Shown here: positions 8,856 through 17,933 of the stretch, piece by piece
Layout of the letters: each line of letters starts with the position of its first letter
Numbering within the stretch: position 1 is the first letter of the stretch
DNA from: Bacillaceae bacterium OF18-1A
Lineage (GTDB): Bacteria; Bacillota; Bacilli; Bacillales; Bacillaceae_G
DNA length: 64,000 bases
Direction of reading: 5' to 3'
NCBI GenBank assembly: GCA_027694045.1
Contig: JAQEWB010000009.1
Location: forward strand, 10,207-74,206
Translations under genes and position numbers: made by a program
The notes under the pieces: generated by a model
Databases searched by the model: none
Seen by the model: only the letters and a program-made list of their open reading frames with translations
What the model was told of the DNA's origin: nothing

Positions 8856-9383
8856 TTGAAACAGAGAATTACTATCGAAGAATATAACATTAAATGGGAA
8901 AGTGAATTTTATAAACTACAAACTCTCATTAAAGATGTAATGGAAGGCAATATTTTATTTATTGAACATGTTGGGAGTACATCTGTTAAAGGACTTGCAT
9001 CGAAGCAAATATTAGACATTGATGTTGTCATAGAAGATTACGAAATTTTTCCTGAAGTAGTAAAAAAGCTTGAAACGGTAGGGTACTATCACCAACTAGA
9101 GTGGAGCTTCAAAGGGAGAGAAGCGTTTGGAAGAAAGGATGCTTTCGTTCCATGGAGTGAGGAAAATACAGTTTGGATAGAACATCATCTATATGTGTGT
9201 GATAAGAATAGTGAAGAGCTAAAAAGACATGTAGCGTTTCGGGATTACCTTCGTAAACATGATGATGTTGCTATTGAATATGGTCGTTTAAAGAAAAAGT
9301 TAGCAAGAGAGTCGAAAAATCGAGTTAGCTATACGGAAGGAAAGACAGCTTTTATTACAGCAATATTAAAAAAGATAAACTAA
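8856..9383 (+). CDS. GrpB family protein (UPF0157), 175 aa
   Basis: The GrpB family, a nucleotidyltransferase-fold group of unknown function, is recognised by FIEHVGSTSVKGLASKQILDIDVVI near residues 30-55. The central GSTSVxGLxxKxxxDxxV motif is intact. WIEHHLYVC and the C-terminal YTEGKTAFI motif also fit, and 160-180 aa is normal. The start is a TTG at 8856 behind AGAAGAGGG. It follows the DUF4260 gene by 23 bases and may share its transcript. Confidence 0.85.
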   Translation: MKQRITIEEYNIKWESEFYKLQTLIKDVMEGNILFIEHVGSTSVKGLASKQILDIDVVIEDYEIFPEVVKKLETVGYYHQLEWSFKGREAFGRKDAFVPWSEENTVWIEHHLYVCDKNSEELKRHVAFRDYLRKHDDVAIEYGRLKKKLARESKNRVSYTEGKTAFITAILKKIN

Positions 9384-9515
9384 GGCGGCAGAAGTACATG
9401 CGGCCTATTTTTTTAGATAGGAATCTGCCATTATAAAACAAATACAAACTGGCCCTGTTGGGTGCTGTGCGACTCAAATATAATGAGAAATAAAAGATTG
9501 GAAAAGAGGGAATTT

Positions 9516-10115
9516 ATGTACATACCAAAATACTTCGCAATACAAGATGAAGAGATGAAGTGCGAAATAATCGAACAAAATAGCTTTGCAACACTATTCT
9601 CTCAACATAATGGAGAGCCATATGCAACGCATTTACCGTTGTTGCTAAATAGAGAAACACTCACATTACACGGGCACTTTGCACGTCCGAATGAACAGTG
9701 GAGAGATACTAGGGATCAGCAAGTACTAGCTATCTTTCAAGGACCGCATAGTTATATCTCTCCTTCATGGTATGAAACAAAAAATGCAGTACCAACCTGG
9801 AATTATGTTGCAGTACATGTATACGGTGAATTAGAAATTGTTGAGGATGAACAGGAATTATTAAATTCTCTTCAAGATTTATTACATACATATGAAGATC
9901 CAAAGAGTGCCTACTCACTTGATGATGTAGACCCGAATTATATGGCGGGATTAAGTAAGGGGATAGTTGGATTCAAAATAAAGATAAATAAAATAGAAGG
10001 AAAAGCGAAGTTAAGTCAAAATCATTCTGTGGAAAGAAGAAAATTAGTTGTGGGGGAACTTGAGAAAGTTAATAGTGAGGGGAGTAGGGGGATTGCAGGG
10101 TTGATGAGAAGATAG
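9516..10115 (+). CDS. PaiB-like FMN-binding regulator, 199 aa
   Basis: The frame extends to 9462, but the ATG at 9516 has AAGAGGGA upstream and gives the canonical PaiB start MYIPKYFAIQD. Further signatures are YATHLPLLLN, the FMN-binding region HGHFARPNEQW, SPSWYETKNAVPTWNYVAVHVYG, and GIVGFKIKINKIEGKAKLSQN. In B. subtilis PaiB is linked to repression of sporulation and protease genes and pairs with the acetyltransferase PaiA; no paiA is adjacent here. The fold is that of pyridoxamine-phosphate-oxidase-like proteins, so an enzymatic role is possible. Confidence 0.88.
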   Translation: MYIPKYFAIQDEEMKCEIIEQNSFATLFSQHNGEPYATHLPLLLNRETLTLHGHFARPNEQWRDTRDQQVLAIFQGPHSYISPSWYETKNAVPTWNYVAVHVYGELEIVEDEQELLNSLQDLLHTYEDPKSAYSLDDVDPNYMAGLSKGIVGFKIKINKIEGKAKLSQNHSVERRKLVVGELEKVNSEGSRGIAGLMRR

Positions 10116-10154
10116 AGTTTACTTGAAAGGGAAACATTCTAAATAAGTGTATTT

Positions 10155-10190
10155 AAAAAGACCTTCTTAATTGAAGGTCTTTCGTTTTTT
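10155..10190. terminator. Bidirectional terminator between the PaiB and Phr genes
   Basis: The arms AAAGACCTTC and GAAGGTCTTT, flanked by A and T runs, lie between two converging genes. Confidence 0.8.
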
Positions 10191-10377
10191 AAAGTGCTTT
10201 TTCAGCTGTTGTTTGGTTGTAATCTTTGCTTACGTCAACAGATTGAACAAAGTCAGGTCTTTGTGGTGCAGGGAAATCAGCGTGGCCTGCTTGATATGTA
10301 AATGAGCTATTTATCCCAATAGACACAATTCCGATAGCAGACAATCCTAATACGATAGAACTAATTTTTTTAATCAT
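10189..10377 (-). CDS. Phr pro-peptide (quorum-sensing signal precursor), 62 aa
   Basis: It lies directly downstream of a Rap gene with a 4-base overlap, the standard rap-phr arrangement. Residues 1-30 form a Sec signal (MIKKISSIVLGLSAIGIVSIG). The exported remainder, from about HADFPAPQR to TTAEKAL, would be processed to a short peptide that is re-imported and inhibits the cognate Rap. Which residues form the mature peptide cannot be decided by eye; segments with a basic second residue, as in many Phr peptides, include QRPDF and SKDYN. The family call rests on position, size and signal peptide. Confidence 0.8.
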   Translation of the reverse strand: MIKKISSIVLGLSAIGIVSIGINSSFTYQAGHADFPAPQRPDFVQSVDVSKDYNQTTAEKAL

Positions 10378-11468
10378 TTTAGAGCTCCTTTCTCAAACGT
10401 TTTTTCTTTTGCTTGTAACGCTTTATGAAAATATTCACTTGCTTTTATGTGATTATTTTCATTGTAAAGTTTAATCGCTAATTTTTCTGAATATTCTTGA
10501 GTGTAGTTATATAAAGATTCTTTGTCGAAATACGTAATTCCTTCAAGAATAATTTTTTCTAAGTCCTCAGCAGACTCATTATTGTTAAGTGACTCTAAAA
10601 TTTTAAAATGAAGCATATATTCTTCATTATTTAGTTCCGTACAAATTTTTAATCCCTTTTTAATGAATTGATTTGCAACATTTATTTCACCAAGCTTAGA
10701 ATGCTCTCTAGCTTGTAAGAAGATTGCTTTGAAATGAGTAGGCATTTTTGTCGTCACTTCAGATAGATGACGAATAGCTAATATCGATAAGTTTTGATTA
10801 GCATATAACCATCCTAAGTTATTACGAACCCTTAAAAGTAATGATTCTTCATTTTTTTTCTGTAAAATATTGATTGCTGAATTGTATTTTTCCTCTGCTT
10901 GCTCGTATTGTTTTAAATATACAAATGCCGCTCCTAATACGCTTTCACAAGAAGCGATGTTCGTTTCGTATCCTAAAGTTTTAATGAAGAGTTCTTTCGC
11001 TTTAGTTGCATATTCAATAGCCTCAATTGGTTGATAAAAATGATAATGGAAAATAGCCATTCGATAATAAAACTCACCTTGCTCTAAATCATCAGAAGTG
11101 TTTATTAGTAGTTTCTCAGCCTTTTCATACTGTTCACTTGCTAAATTATAGTTTGTTATTAAAGTAGCATAAACCGCTTTAAACAAATGGTAATAATAAG
11201 AAAGTGGGTGGTTAGATGAGATTGTATAAGAATCTATCTTATCAAAACTATCTTTTGCAATGCTTAAACTATCTGTTAAAACTTTATAACGAAAATCTAG
11301 TAAAGAATGGTATAGTGCTAAGTTTTCATCTTCTTTAAAGTTTAGTTCTTTTTCTTCAAGCTCATGTTTTAAATTTGTCGCCTGTGTAACATCTTGCTTT
11401 AGCATAGATAGATACCAGTCATTAAATAGTTTCATAACTTGTTCATTACCCTGTAATTGAACGTTCAT
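10374..11468 (-). CDS. Rap family TPR regulator, 364 aa
   Basis: Rap proteins are cytosolic; they dephosphorylate Spo0F or sequester DNA-binding response regulators and are switched off by a Phr peptide. Length is typical. The N-terminal three-helix region (about 1-70, VMKLFNDWYLSMLKQ and ENLALYHSLLDFRY) precedes TPR repeats (for example RMAIFHYHFYQPIEAIEYATKAKELF and LRVRNNLGWLYANQNLSILAIRHL). At the position I align with the catalytic Gln47 of RapH (D-Q-D/N-L-x-L-Y), this protein has Glu48. Spo0F phosphatase activity is therefore uncertain and it may act by sequestration. It is co-transcribed with the Phr gene. Confidence 0.88.
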   Translation of the reverse strand: MNVQLQGNEQVMKLFNDWYLSMLKQDVTQATNLKHELEEKELNFKEDENLALYHSLLDFRYKVLTDSLSIAKDSFDKIDSYTISSNHPLSYYYHLFKAVYATLITNYNLASEQYEKAEKLLINTSDDLEQGEFYYRMAIFHYHFYQPIEAIEYATKAKELFIKTLGYETNIASCESVLGAAFVYLKQYEQAEEKYNSAINILQKKNEESLLLRVRNNLGWLYANQNLSILAIRHLSEVTTKMPTHFKAIFLQAREHSKLGEINVANQFIKKGLKICTELNNEEYMLHFKILESLNNNESAEDLEKIILEGITYFDKESLYNYTQEYSEKLAIKLYNENNHIKASEYFHKALQAKEKTFEKGALK

Positions 11469-11680
11469 AAAATCCCCTCGCTTTTTTGAATATTCTTATA
11501 AATTATGTTATCAAAAATAACAATATTTAGAAATGGGGTTTTATATTTCTCAATATTTGTTTAGTAGATTTACTATTAAGTCTATTGGAGTGAAGTGGAG
11601 TTGGTTTTATGGTTTACAGTGAGAGAAGAGGGGATATAATTAGGCCATTGAAATATGTTTAAGTGTTCTGTTGAGGGTAT

Positions 11681-11722
11681 AAAAAAGATGTGTTCATAAC
11701 AATTGTATGAACACATCTTTTT
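11681..11722 (-). terminator. selO terminator
   Basis: Thirteen-base arms AAGATGTGTTCAT and ATGAACACATCTT lie just beyond the selO stop. A T run on the minus strand follows them. Confidence 0.8.
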
Positions 11723-11731
11723 ATGAAACAA

Positions 11732-13198
11732 TCAAGTCCCACAAAAAGTACGATAAGGACGATTCGTCGGTGCGGGTGGAACGCAGTATTCTTCCTGATC
11801 CGTAGAGTATGCATAAGGGTTGGATAAAGCTTCAAGAAGCTTCTCCATTACACTATAGTCGCCATTTGTAACAGCTGCTTCTAATGCTTCTTCTACGCGG
11901 TGGTTCCTTGGGATAATCGATGGATTATTATTTTTCATCAGCTCGTAGGCGTTCGCTTTTGATTCGTCTTGTTGTTCTAATCGAGATTGCCACTCATTGT
12001 ACCATTCTTTAAATTCAGTGCTATCGAAGAAAGGGCTACTTTCTAACGTATTAAGAGTTAAAGAACGGAAAGTATTTGTGTAATCCGCTTTATATTGCTC
12101 CATCATTTTTAAAAGTTTCTCAATAAGTGATCGATCTTGTTCTACGTTGCTAAATAGTCCTAATTTCTTTTTCATTCCAAGGAACCAATTGTTTTCATAC
12201 TGTACACTAAATTTTGAAATTTCGTCTTGGGCAATCTTTAATGCTTCTTCTTCATCTTCGTGTAGGATTGGTATTAAAGATTCAGCTAATCGAGCGAGAT
12301 CCCATGCTGCCATATATGGTTGGTTTCCATATGCATAACGGCCTTGTGTGTCAATGGAGCTAAATACTGTTCCTTGGTCGTAATTGTCCATAAATGCACA
12401 AGGGCCGTAATCAATCGTTTCGCCACTAATTGTTATATTGTCGGTATTCATTACACCGTGGATAAACCCAACGAGTTGCCATTTTGCGATGAGGCTTGCT
12501 TGTCTTTTAATGACTTCTCTTAGTAATGCAGTATATCGGTTTTCATGAGATTCAATTTCTGGATAATGTCTTTTAATCGTATAGTCAGCTAGCGATTTAA
12601 GATCCTCGATTGAGCTACGAGCTGCAGCGTATTGGAAAGTACCAACGCGTATATGACTACTAGCTACTCTAGTTAAAATTGCTCCAGGTAACTTTGTTTC
12701 ACGGTAAGTTGGTTCACCAGTTGTAACAACAGCTAAACTACGAGTAGTCGGAATATCAAGTGCATACATTGCTTCGCTAATAATATATTCACGTAGCATC
12801 GGACCAAGGGCAGCACGACCGTCACCGCGGCGTGAATATGGAGTAGGGCCAGAGCCTTTTAATTGAATATCAAAACGATTACCTGATGGAGTAATTTGTT
12901 CACCTATTAAAAGGGCACGACCGTCGCCTAACATATTAAAATGTCCGAATTGATGACCAGCGTATGCTTGGGCTAATGGATGAGCGCCTTCTGGGATGGC
13001 GTTACCAGCGAAAATAGCAATTTCAGCTTCCTTTTTCAGTTCTTCAGGGTTAAAGCCAAGAGATATCGCTAGTGAATGATTTAGTTTCACTAGCTCGGGT
13101 GAACTTACGGGAGTAGGGGGGATTTCTGTATAAAATGAATGTGGCAAAGTAGCATAACTATTATCTAAATTCCAACCTACTTCATTATTTTTAGTCAT
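11732..13198 (-). CDS. selO: SelO family protein adenylyltransferase (YdiU/UPF0061), 488 aa
   Basis: SelO is a pseudokinase-fold enzyme that transfers AMP from ATP to Ser/Thr/Tyr of target proteins and is linked to redox stress. Signatures are [88 protein letters not shown] (the metal and catalytic region) and the C-terminal [19 protein letters not shown]. The third-last residue is Cys, where some SelO proteins carry selenocysteine. Length is normal and an AGGAGG site precedes the ATG. It is a single gene. Confidence 0.93.
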   Translation of the reverse strand: MTKNNEVGWNLDNSYATLPHSFYTEIPPTPVSSPELVKLNHSLAISLGFNPEELKKEAEIAIFAGNAIPEGAHPLAQAYAGHQFGHFNMLGDGRALLIGEQITPSGNRFDIQLKGSGPTPYSRRGDGRAALGPMLREYIISEAMYALDIPTTRSLAVVTTGEPTYRETKLPGAILTRVASSHIRVGTFQYAAARSSIEDLKSLADYTIKRHYPEIESHENRYTALLREVIKRQASLIAKWQLVGFIHGVMNTDNITISGETIDYGPCAFMDNYDQGTVFSSIDTQGRYAYGNQPYMAAWDLARLAESLIPILHEDEEEALKIAQDEISKFSVQYENNWFLGMKKKLGLFSNVEQDRSLIEKLLKMMEQYKADYTNTFRSLTLNTLESSPFFDSTEFKEWYNEWQSRLEQQDESKANAYELMKNNNPSIIPRNHRVEEALEAAVTNGDYSVMEKLLEALSNPYAYSTDQEEYCVPPAPTNRPYRTFCGT

Positions 13199-13340
13199 TT
13201 TATCTCCTCCTTGCTTATTTTTTATTATGTATTTGTACGTATGTATTCTTTGTAAAGTTAACTAAAAGTATAATGTATTATTTCCCCTTGCAATCTATTG
13301 TAAGGACTTCAGTGCACTATGTCTATTTAACAGCAAATAT

Positions 13341-13371
13341 AAAACCTCCATTTTACGAAAATGGAGGTTTT
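13341..13371 (-). terminator. Terminator of the oxidoreductase gene
   Basis: The near-perfect arms AAAACCTCCATTTT and AAAATGGAGGTTTT enclose a 3-base loop. Confidence 0.8.
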
Positions 13372-13375
13372 ATTA

Positions 13376-14374
13376 TTATTTGATTTTTACAATTATTTTC
13401 CCTTTTGCTCTTCCAGCCTCTGAATACTCCATTGCTTTTTGAGCATCTTCAAAAGGAAAAACTCGATCGATTATCGGTTTGATTTTTCCGGCTTCAATAT
13501 AGTTTGCAATAATACGTAATTGATCCCCACTTGGTTTCATAAATAAAAATGAATATTGAGCATTATGCTTTTTTTCAAGTGCAGTAAGTTTTTTGCTAGC
13601 TAATGAAAATAAGAAAGTTTTAAAAAATCCAGAACCAAATTCTTTACCGAAGCGAGCATTCGGCATTCCTGAAACAGAAACAATGTTGCCACCGCTTTTT
13701 ATAATATTGAATGATTTTTCAAGTGTTGTCCCGCCGATTGTATCAAATACTGCATCATAATTTGTTAGTATATCTTCAAATTTCTCTGTTTTGTAATTAA
13801 TAATTTCATCTGCGCCAAGAGATTTTACTAAATTCGCACCAGCTTCACTGGCAGTTGTTGCAACGGTAGCCCCCATTATTTTTGCTAATTGGATAGCGAA
13901 AGTACCAACACCACCGGATCCAGCGTGAATTAAAATCTTTTGTCCTTTTTGTAACTGCATAATGTCATGTAATGCTTGATAAGATGTTAAGCCAACGAGT
14001 GGAATGGATGCTGCTTCCTCAAAACTTAAATTTTTCGGTTTTAAAGCTATATCATCTTCATGAATAGCTATATATTCTGCAAAAGTACCGATTTTATTTT
14101 TTCTTGGGCGTGCATATATTTCATCGCCAACTTTAAAGCGAGTCACTTTTGCGCCAACCTTTACGATAACACCTGAAAAGTCATTTCCAAGAATTAGTGG
14201 CATGTCATATTTAAGCAACATCTTCACTTTTCCATCGCGTATTTTAAAATCAATTGGGTTAATACTAGCTGCATGAATCTCTGCTAGCACTTCATTCTCA
14301 TTTATTTCAGGAGTGGGTACCTCTATCATACGCATTGGAACTTTCCCATATTTATCAATCACCATTGCTCTCAT
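13376..14374 (-). CDS. NADP-dependent zinc-free alcohol dehydrogenase/quinone oxidoreductase, 332 aa
   Basis: A medium-chain dehydrogenase: GroES-like N-terminal domain (HAASINPIDFKIRDG, LGNDFSGVIVKVG) and Rossmann domain with the nucleotide loop ILIHAGSGGVGTFAIQLAKIMGA near residues 145-170. The catalytic-zinc cysteine is absent, as in quinone-oxidoreductase types that reduce enones or quinones with NADPH. It lies 31 bases downstream of an ArsR-type regulator on the same strand, which suggests regulation by that protein. The inducer is not evident. Confidence 0.85.
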   Translation of the reverse strand: MRAMVIDKYGKVPMRMIEVPTPEINENEVLAEIHAASINPIDFKIRDGKVKMLLKYDMPLILGNDFSGVIVKVGAKVTRFKVGDEIYARPRKNKIGTFAEYIAIHEDDIALKPKNLSFEEAASIPLVGLTSYQALHDIMQLQKGQKILIHAGSGGVGTFAIQLAKIMGATVATTASEAGANLVKSLGADEIINYKTEKFEDILTNYDAVFDTIGGTTLEKSFNIIKSGGNIVSVSGMPNARFGKEFGSGFFKTFLFSLASKKLTALEKKHNAQYSFLFMKPSGDQLRIIANYIEAGKIKPIIDRVFPFEDAQKAMEYSEAGRAKGKIIVKIK

Positions 14375-14405
14375 TTCTTATACCTCCAAATACTGTTTCT
14401 TTATT

Positions 14406-14741
14406 TCAATAAAAATTGTTCAATAGCTTCTCAATATCTAATACAAGATTTTTTAATAAACCTAATTTTGTACGTATATCAATATAATAAAAGTTTTTTG
14501 TACCTTCTTTTCGCATTAAAATAATACCGGCTTCTCTTAAAATCCTAAGGTGATGTGATACGGCTGGTCGAGAAAGGTGTGTTTGTTTCGTAATTTCTCC
14601 TACACGTAATCCGGTTTGACATTCTGTTTCCATTAAAACTAACAAAATGGCTTGACGCGTTTCATCACCAATGGCTAATAATACTTTTTGAGAATCAATA
14701 AAATCTTTTTTTATAACATTTAATTGTTCTTGTTTATTCAT
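14406..14741 (-). CDS. ArsR family transcriptional regulator, 111 aa
   Basis: A winged helix-turn-helix of ArsR type: GDETRQAILLVLMETECQTGLRVGEITKQTHLSRPAVSHHLRILREAGIILMRKEGTKNFYYI, covering residues about 22-95. There is no CxC metal motif in the recognition helix region, so metal sensing of the classical ArsR/SmtB kind is unlikely. It is the first gene of a two-gene unit with an oxidoreductase and probably controls it. AGGTAAAG lies about 12 bases before the ATG. Confidence 0.85.
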   Translation of the reverse strand: MNKQEQLNVIKKDFIDSQKVLLAIGDETRQAILLVLMETECQTGLRVGEITKQTHLSRPAVSHHLRILREAGIILMRKEGTKNFYYIDIRTKLGLLKNLVLDIEKLLNNFY

Positions 14742-14880
14742 TTCAATTACTTTACCTCCGGGTAATTAGTCGAATGGTTTAAGATGATAAACCGTTATAT
14801 CGATAAGGTAATGCTACATGATTGTTGAATGAGCTGCAATATTGGGAAAGAAAATCGAGACGAATAAAATGGGTGCGACT

Positions 14881-14914
14881 TTCAACTTACAAAATAAAAA
14901 TATTGTAAGTTGAA
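14881..14914. promoter_or_regulatory. TetR operator 1 overlapping a promoter
   Basis: CAACTTACAA (14883-14892), a 10-base spacer, TTGTAAGTTG (14903-14912), with two further flanking bases matching on each side. Its right arm overlaps a likely -35 TTGAAA (14910-14915), which is 16 bases from TATAAC (14932-14937). Confidence 0.7.
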
Positions 14915-14965
14915 AAAGGGTATGTTAATCTTATAACCTAATTGAAAAATGAGTTTTTTTACACT

Positions 14966-14995
14966 CAACTTACAAATAATAAAAATTGTAAGTTG
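14966..14995. promoter_or_regulatory. TetR operator 2
   Basis: This is a second copy of exactly the same arms, CAACTTACAA-N10-TTGTAAGTTG. It lies 83 bases after the first (about eight helical turns) and just downstream of the predicted transcription start. The two copies bracket the promoter. Confidence 0.7.
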
Positions 14996-15023
14996 TTATT
15001 TGAATAAATTGGACGGTGAGGAA

Positions 15024-15608
15024 ATGACAGAGAAGGCGTTAACGAAAAATGTTGTTTTAGATGCAGCAGAAAAAGAGTTGATGAAATACGGATGGAGTAG
15101 AACGACACTTGTTAGTATTGCGAAGTCACTTGATGTGAGTCATGCGGCTTTATATTCTTATTTTCGGAGTAAGGCTACATTGCGCGATGCTATTTTAGAA
15201 AGATGGTTGTTCAAGTACTCAGGTCAGCTTGAGAAAATTGCTGGGAAAGATGGAGAGACGGCAACCATTTTACAAGAGTGGTTCTACTGTTTATTTCAGC
15301 TTAAAAAGAAAGAACTACTTGAAAACGAAGAGTTATTTACATTAAATAGTTCGTTAGTGCAGCAAAAGAATAAAGTTATTCAAGAGCATGAAAAAAGATT
15401 AGTTGGACAACTGGAGAAGGTAATAAACCTTGGGATAGAGCGCAATGAGATTGAAAAACAAGATAGTTTGTTTTTAGCGCATACGTTATTTAGCTTGCTT
15501 TCATCGTTTTATCATCCTGCTTTTTCTGAGAGATGGAAAGAAGAGAGGATAGATGAAGAATTTCAAAAGTCATGGGAAATGGTTGCTCGTGGCATTTTTC
15601 AAAAGTAA
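15024..15608 (+). CDS. TetR family transcriptional regulator, 194 aa
   Basis: The open frame extends to 14949, but the ATG at 15024 has GGTGAGG upstream and gives a normal TetR start (MTEKALTKNVVLDAAEKELMKYG). The DNA-binding domain is at residues about 8-55, with TTLVSIAKSLDVSHAALYSYFRSKATLRDAIL. The C-terminal half is the variable ligand domain. Two identical operator-like inverted repeats lie in the upstream region, so it probably represses its own operon, which continues with helD. The ligand is unknown. Confidence 0.9.
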   Translation: MTEKALTKNVVLDAAEKELMKYGWSRTTLVSIAKSLDVSHAALYSYFRSKATLRDAILERWLFKYSGQLEKIAGKDGETATILQEWFYCLFQLKKKELLENEELFTLNSSLVQQKNKVIQEHEKRLVGQLEKVINLGIERNEIEKQDSLFLAHTLFSLLSSFYHPAFSERWKEERIDEEFQKSWEMVARGIFQK

Positions 15609-15638
15609 AGAACTATGTATCATATAAGGAGAGATTAT

Positions 15639-17933
15639 ATGAGTCATTATAAAGAAGAACAACACCGCGTCAATGTAGTGATTGAAAAAGTAGATGAGGT
15701 ACTGGAAGAGCTTGATGGTCGAGTTGGTTCGGTGAAGTCTGAAATTGTAAGTATTAGAAAAAACTTTTGGGAAGATGTAAAAGTAAATATAGATAATATT
15801 AAAGAAGCGGTTGAAACGGCGGCGAGTATTAGGCAAGAAGCTGAGATTCTTTCAGAAAGAGAGCATACACATCGCCATGCGAAAAACGAATATAACCTTT
15901 TAACGAAAATAAAAGAGACGCCGTATTTTGGGCGAATTGATTTTAAAGAAGATGATGAAGCGGATACTGATGAAATTTATATCGGTATCGGCTCTTTTTA
16001 TGATAAAGAAAATGATGAGTTTTTAGTATACGATTGGCGGGCACCTATTTCGAGTCTGTACTACGATTACACTTTAGGGAAAGCTCAATATAAAGCGCCG
16101 ATTGGTACAATTTCAGGTGATTTATTTTTAAAACGTCAATACATCATTCGAAGTGGAAAGATTCAGAGCATGTTTGATACAGGTGTGACGATAGGTGATG
16201 AATTATTACAAGAAGTACTTGGACGAAATGCGAGCGAGCAAATGAAAAGTATTGTAGCGACAATACAAAGAGAACAAAATCAAATTATTCGAAACGATAA
16301 AAGCGATGTGTTAATTGTGCAAGGGACTGCTGGAAGTGGGAAAACTTCGGCAGCACTGCAGCGTGTTGCTTATTTATTGTACCGATACCGCAGCACAGTT
16401 AAAGTGGATCAAATTCTACTATTTTCTCCGAATGAATTGTTCAATAGTTATATTGCGAACGTATTGCCAGAGCTTGGAGAGGAGAACATGCAGCAAACGA
16501 CTTTTCAGGCGTATGTTGAGCATATGATTGGAAAGAGTTTTACTGTAGAAGATGCTTTTTCACAGTTAGAATACGTGTTAACAAAAGAGCATGAAAGTAC
16601 GTATGAAACTAGAGTAAAAGGAATTCAATATAAATCTTCGGTTGAATTTATGGGATTACTTGAGAAATACGCGAAAAGCCTAAGGGAAAAAGGGTTACAA
16701 TTTCATGATATAACCTTTAAAGGTGAAATGATGATAAAGGCAAAAGCAATATATGATTATTTTTATAGTATAGACATATCTATTGCTATACCGAATCGAA
16801 TGCAACTTACAATGGAGTGGATTTGTAAGAAGTTAAACGACTTTGAAAAGATAGAAGTGAAAAAAGGTTGGGTAGAACGAGAAATTCAATATTTAAATAA
16901 AGAAGATTACAATCGTTTGTATGAAAAATTAGAGAAGGATAATCAATTTGATTATTATGAGAAGGAACATGAGTTATTAACGAAATATGTAGTGAAAAAA
17001 CATTTTCGTTCGTTACGTATAAAGGTGAAAAAATACGCTTTTGTAAATTATCCTGCGATTTTCCAGCAGTTATTTGAAAGCATGCAGAAAGATGTTTTCG
17101 TACCAGATTGCTGGGAAGAGATATGTAAGCAAACGGTAGAGCGTTTGAAGAAGAAAGAGTTAGCATATGAAGATGCTACGCCGTATTTATTTTTAAAAGA
17201 GTTAATGGAAGGTTTTAAAACGAATCATCTTGTGAAGTTTGTATTTATTGATGAAGTGCAAGATTATACATCTTTTCAATTAGCCTTTCTAAAGAGACTA
17301 TTTCCGAAGGCGAAATGGACATTACTTGGTGATCGTAATCAAAATATTTTTTCTCAGGAGAATAATAGTATCTCCACATTATTTGCAGATCGTAAAGTAG
17401 AAACAGTTCAGCTTAACCGTAGTTATCGATCGACAAAACCGATCATTGAATTTACAAAGTGTATGATTTCAAATGGAAAAAATATTGAAGCTTTTAACAG
17501 GGATGGAAAGAAGCCTGTTTATATACAAGTAAGTGATGAACGAGAGCGTGTAGATAATATGATTCTTAAGATGAAAGGGTTAGAAGAAAAGGGCCATAAA
17601 ACAATTGCGATTATTTGTAAAACAAATGAAGAATGTATGAAAGTGATGGAGCTCATAGGGGATACATTGCATGTCCATCTTATGCAAAAAGAGAATACAA
17701 CGTATGAGAAAGGTGTTGTTGTTATTCCTGCTTATTTGGCGAAAGGGATAGAATTTGACGCTGTTATTATATTTGATGCTTCAAATGACAACTATTATAG
17801 AGAGTCTGAACGTAATTTGTTTTACACAGCGTGTACGAGAGCGATGCATGAATTGTATGTGTATTATGCTGGGGAACCAACGAACTTTCTCGCGCATATT
17901 CCAGAAGGTTTATATAAAAGGGAGAGATGTTAA
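15639..17933 (+). CDS. helD: HelD-type RNA polymerase recycling ATPase, 764 aa
   Basis: HelD is a UvrD/Rep-like ATPase that binds RNA polymerase and removes stalled or DNA-bound enzyme. The N-terminal coiled-coil arm is visible (KEEQHRVNVVIEKVDEVLEEL). Walker A GTAGSGKT is at residues 229-236, the FIDEVQDYTSF helicase motif at about 536-546, LLGDRNQNIF and NRSYRST next, and a C-terminal helicase part with FYTACTRAMHELYVYY. An ATG at 15615 is in frame, but the one at 15639 has AAGGAGA. It starts 30 bases after the TetR gene and abuts the next gene. Bacilli can carry several HelD paralogues; this one looks inducible. Confidence 0.9.
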   Translation: MSHYKEEQHRVNVVIEKVDEVLEELDGRVGSVKSEIVSIRKNFWEDVKVNIDNIKEAVETAASIRQEAEILSEREHTHRHAKNEYNLLTKIKETPYFGRIDFKEDDEADTDEIYIGIGSFYDKENDEFLVYDWRAPISSLYYDYTLGKAQYKAPIGTISGDLFLKRQYIIRSGKIQSMFDTGVTIGDELLQEVLGRNASEQMKSIVATIQREQNQIIRNDKSDVLIVQGTAGSGKTSAALQRVAYLLYRYRSTVKVDQILLFSPNELFNSYIANVLPELGEENMQQTTFQAYVEHMIGKSFTVEDAFSQLEYVLTKEHESTYETRVKGIQYKSSVEFMGLLEKYAKSLREKGLQFHDITFKGEMMIKAKAIYDYFYSIDISIAIPNRMQLTMEWICKKLNDFEKIEVKKGWVEREIQYLNKEDYNRLYEKLEKDNQFDYYEKEHELLTKYVVKKHFRSLRIKVKKYAFVNYPAIFQQLFESMQKDVFVPDCWEEICKQTVERLKKKELAYEDATPYLFLKELMEGFKTNHLVKFVFIDEVQDYTSFQLAFLKRLFPKAKWTLLGDRNQNIFSQENNSISTLFADRKVETVQLNRSYRSTKPIIEFTKCMISNGKNIEAFNRDGKKPVYIQVSDERERVDNMILKMKGLEEKGHKTIAIICKTNEECMKVMELIGDTLHVHLMQKENTTYEKGVVVIPAYLAKGIEFDAVIIFDASNDNYYRESERNLFYTACTRAMHELYVYYAGEPTNFLAHIPEGLYKRERC

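Noticed and set aside
9383..9420. Possible terminator after the GrpB gene (AGGC...GCCT)
   Set aside because: Only about four pairs form before mismatches, so it is too weak to list.
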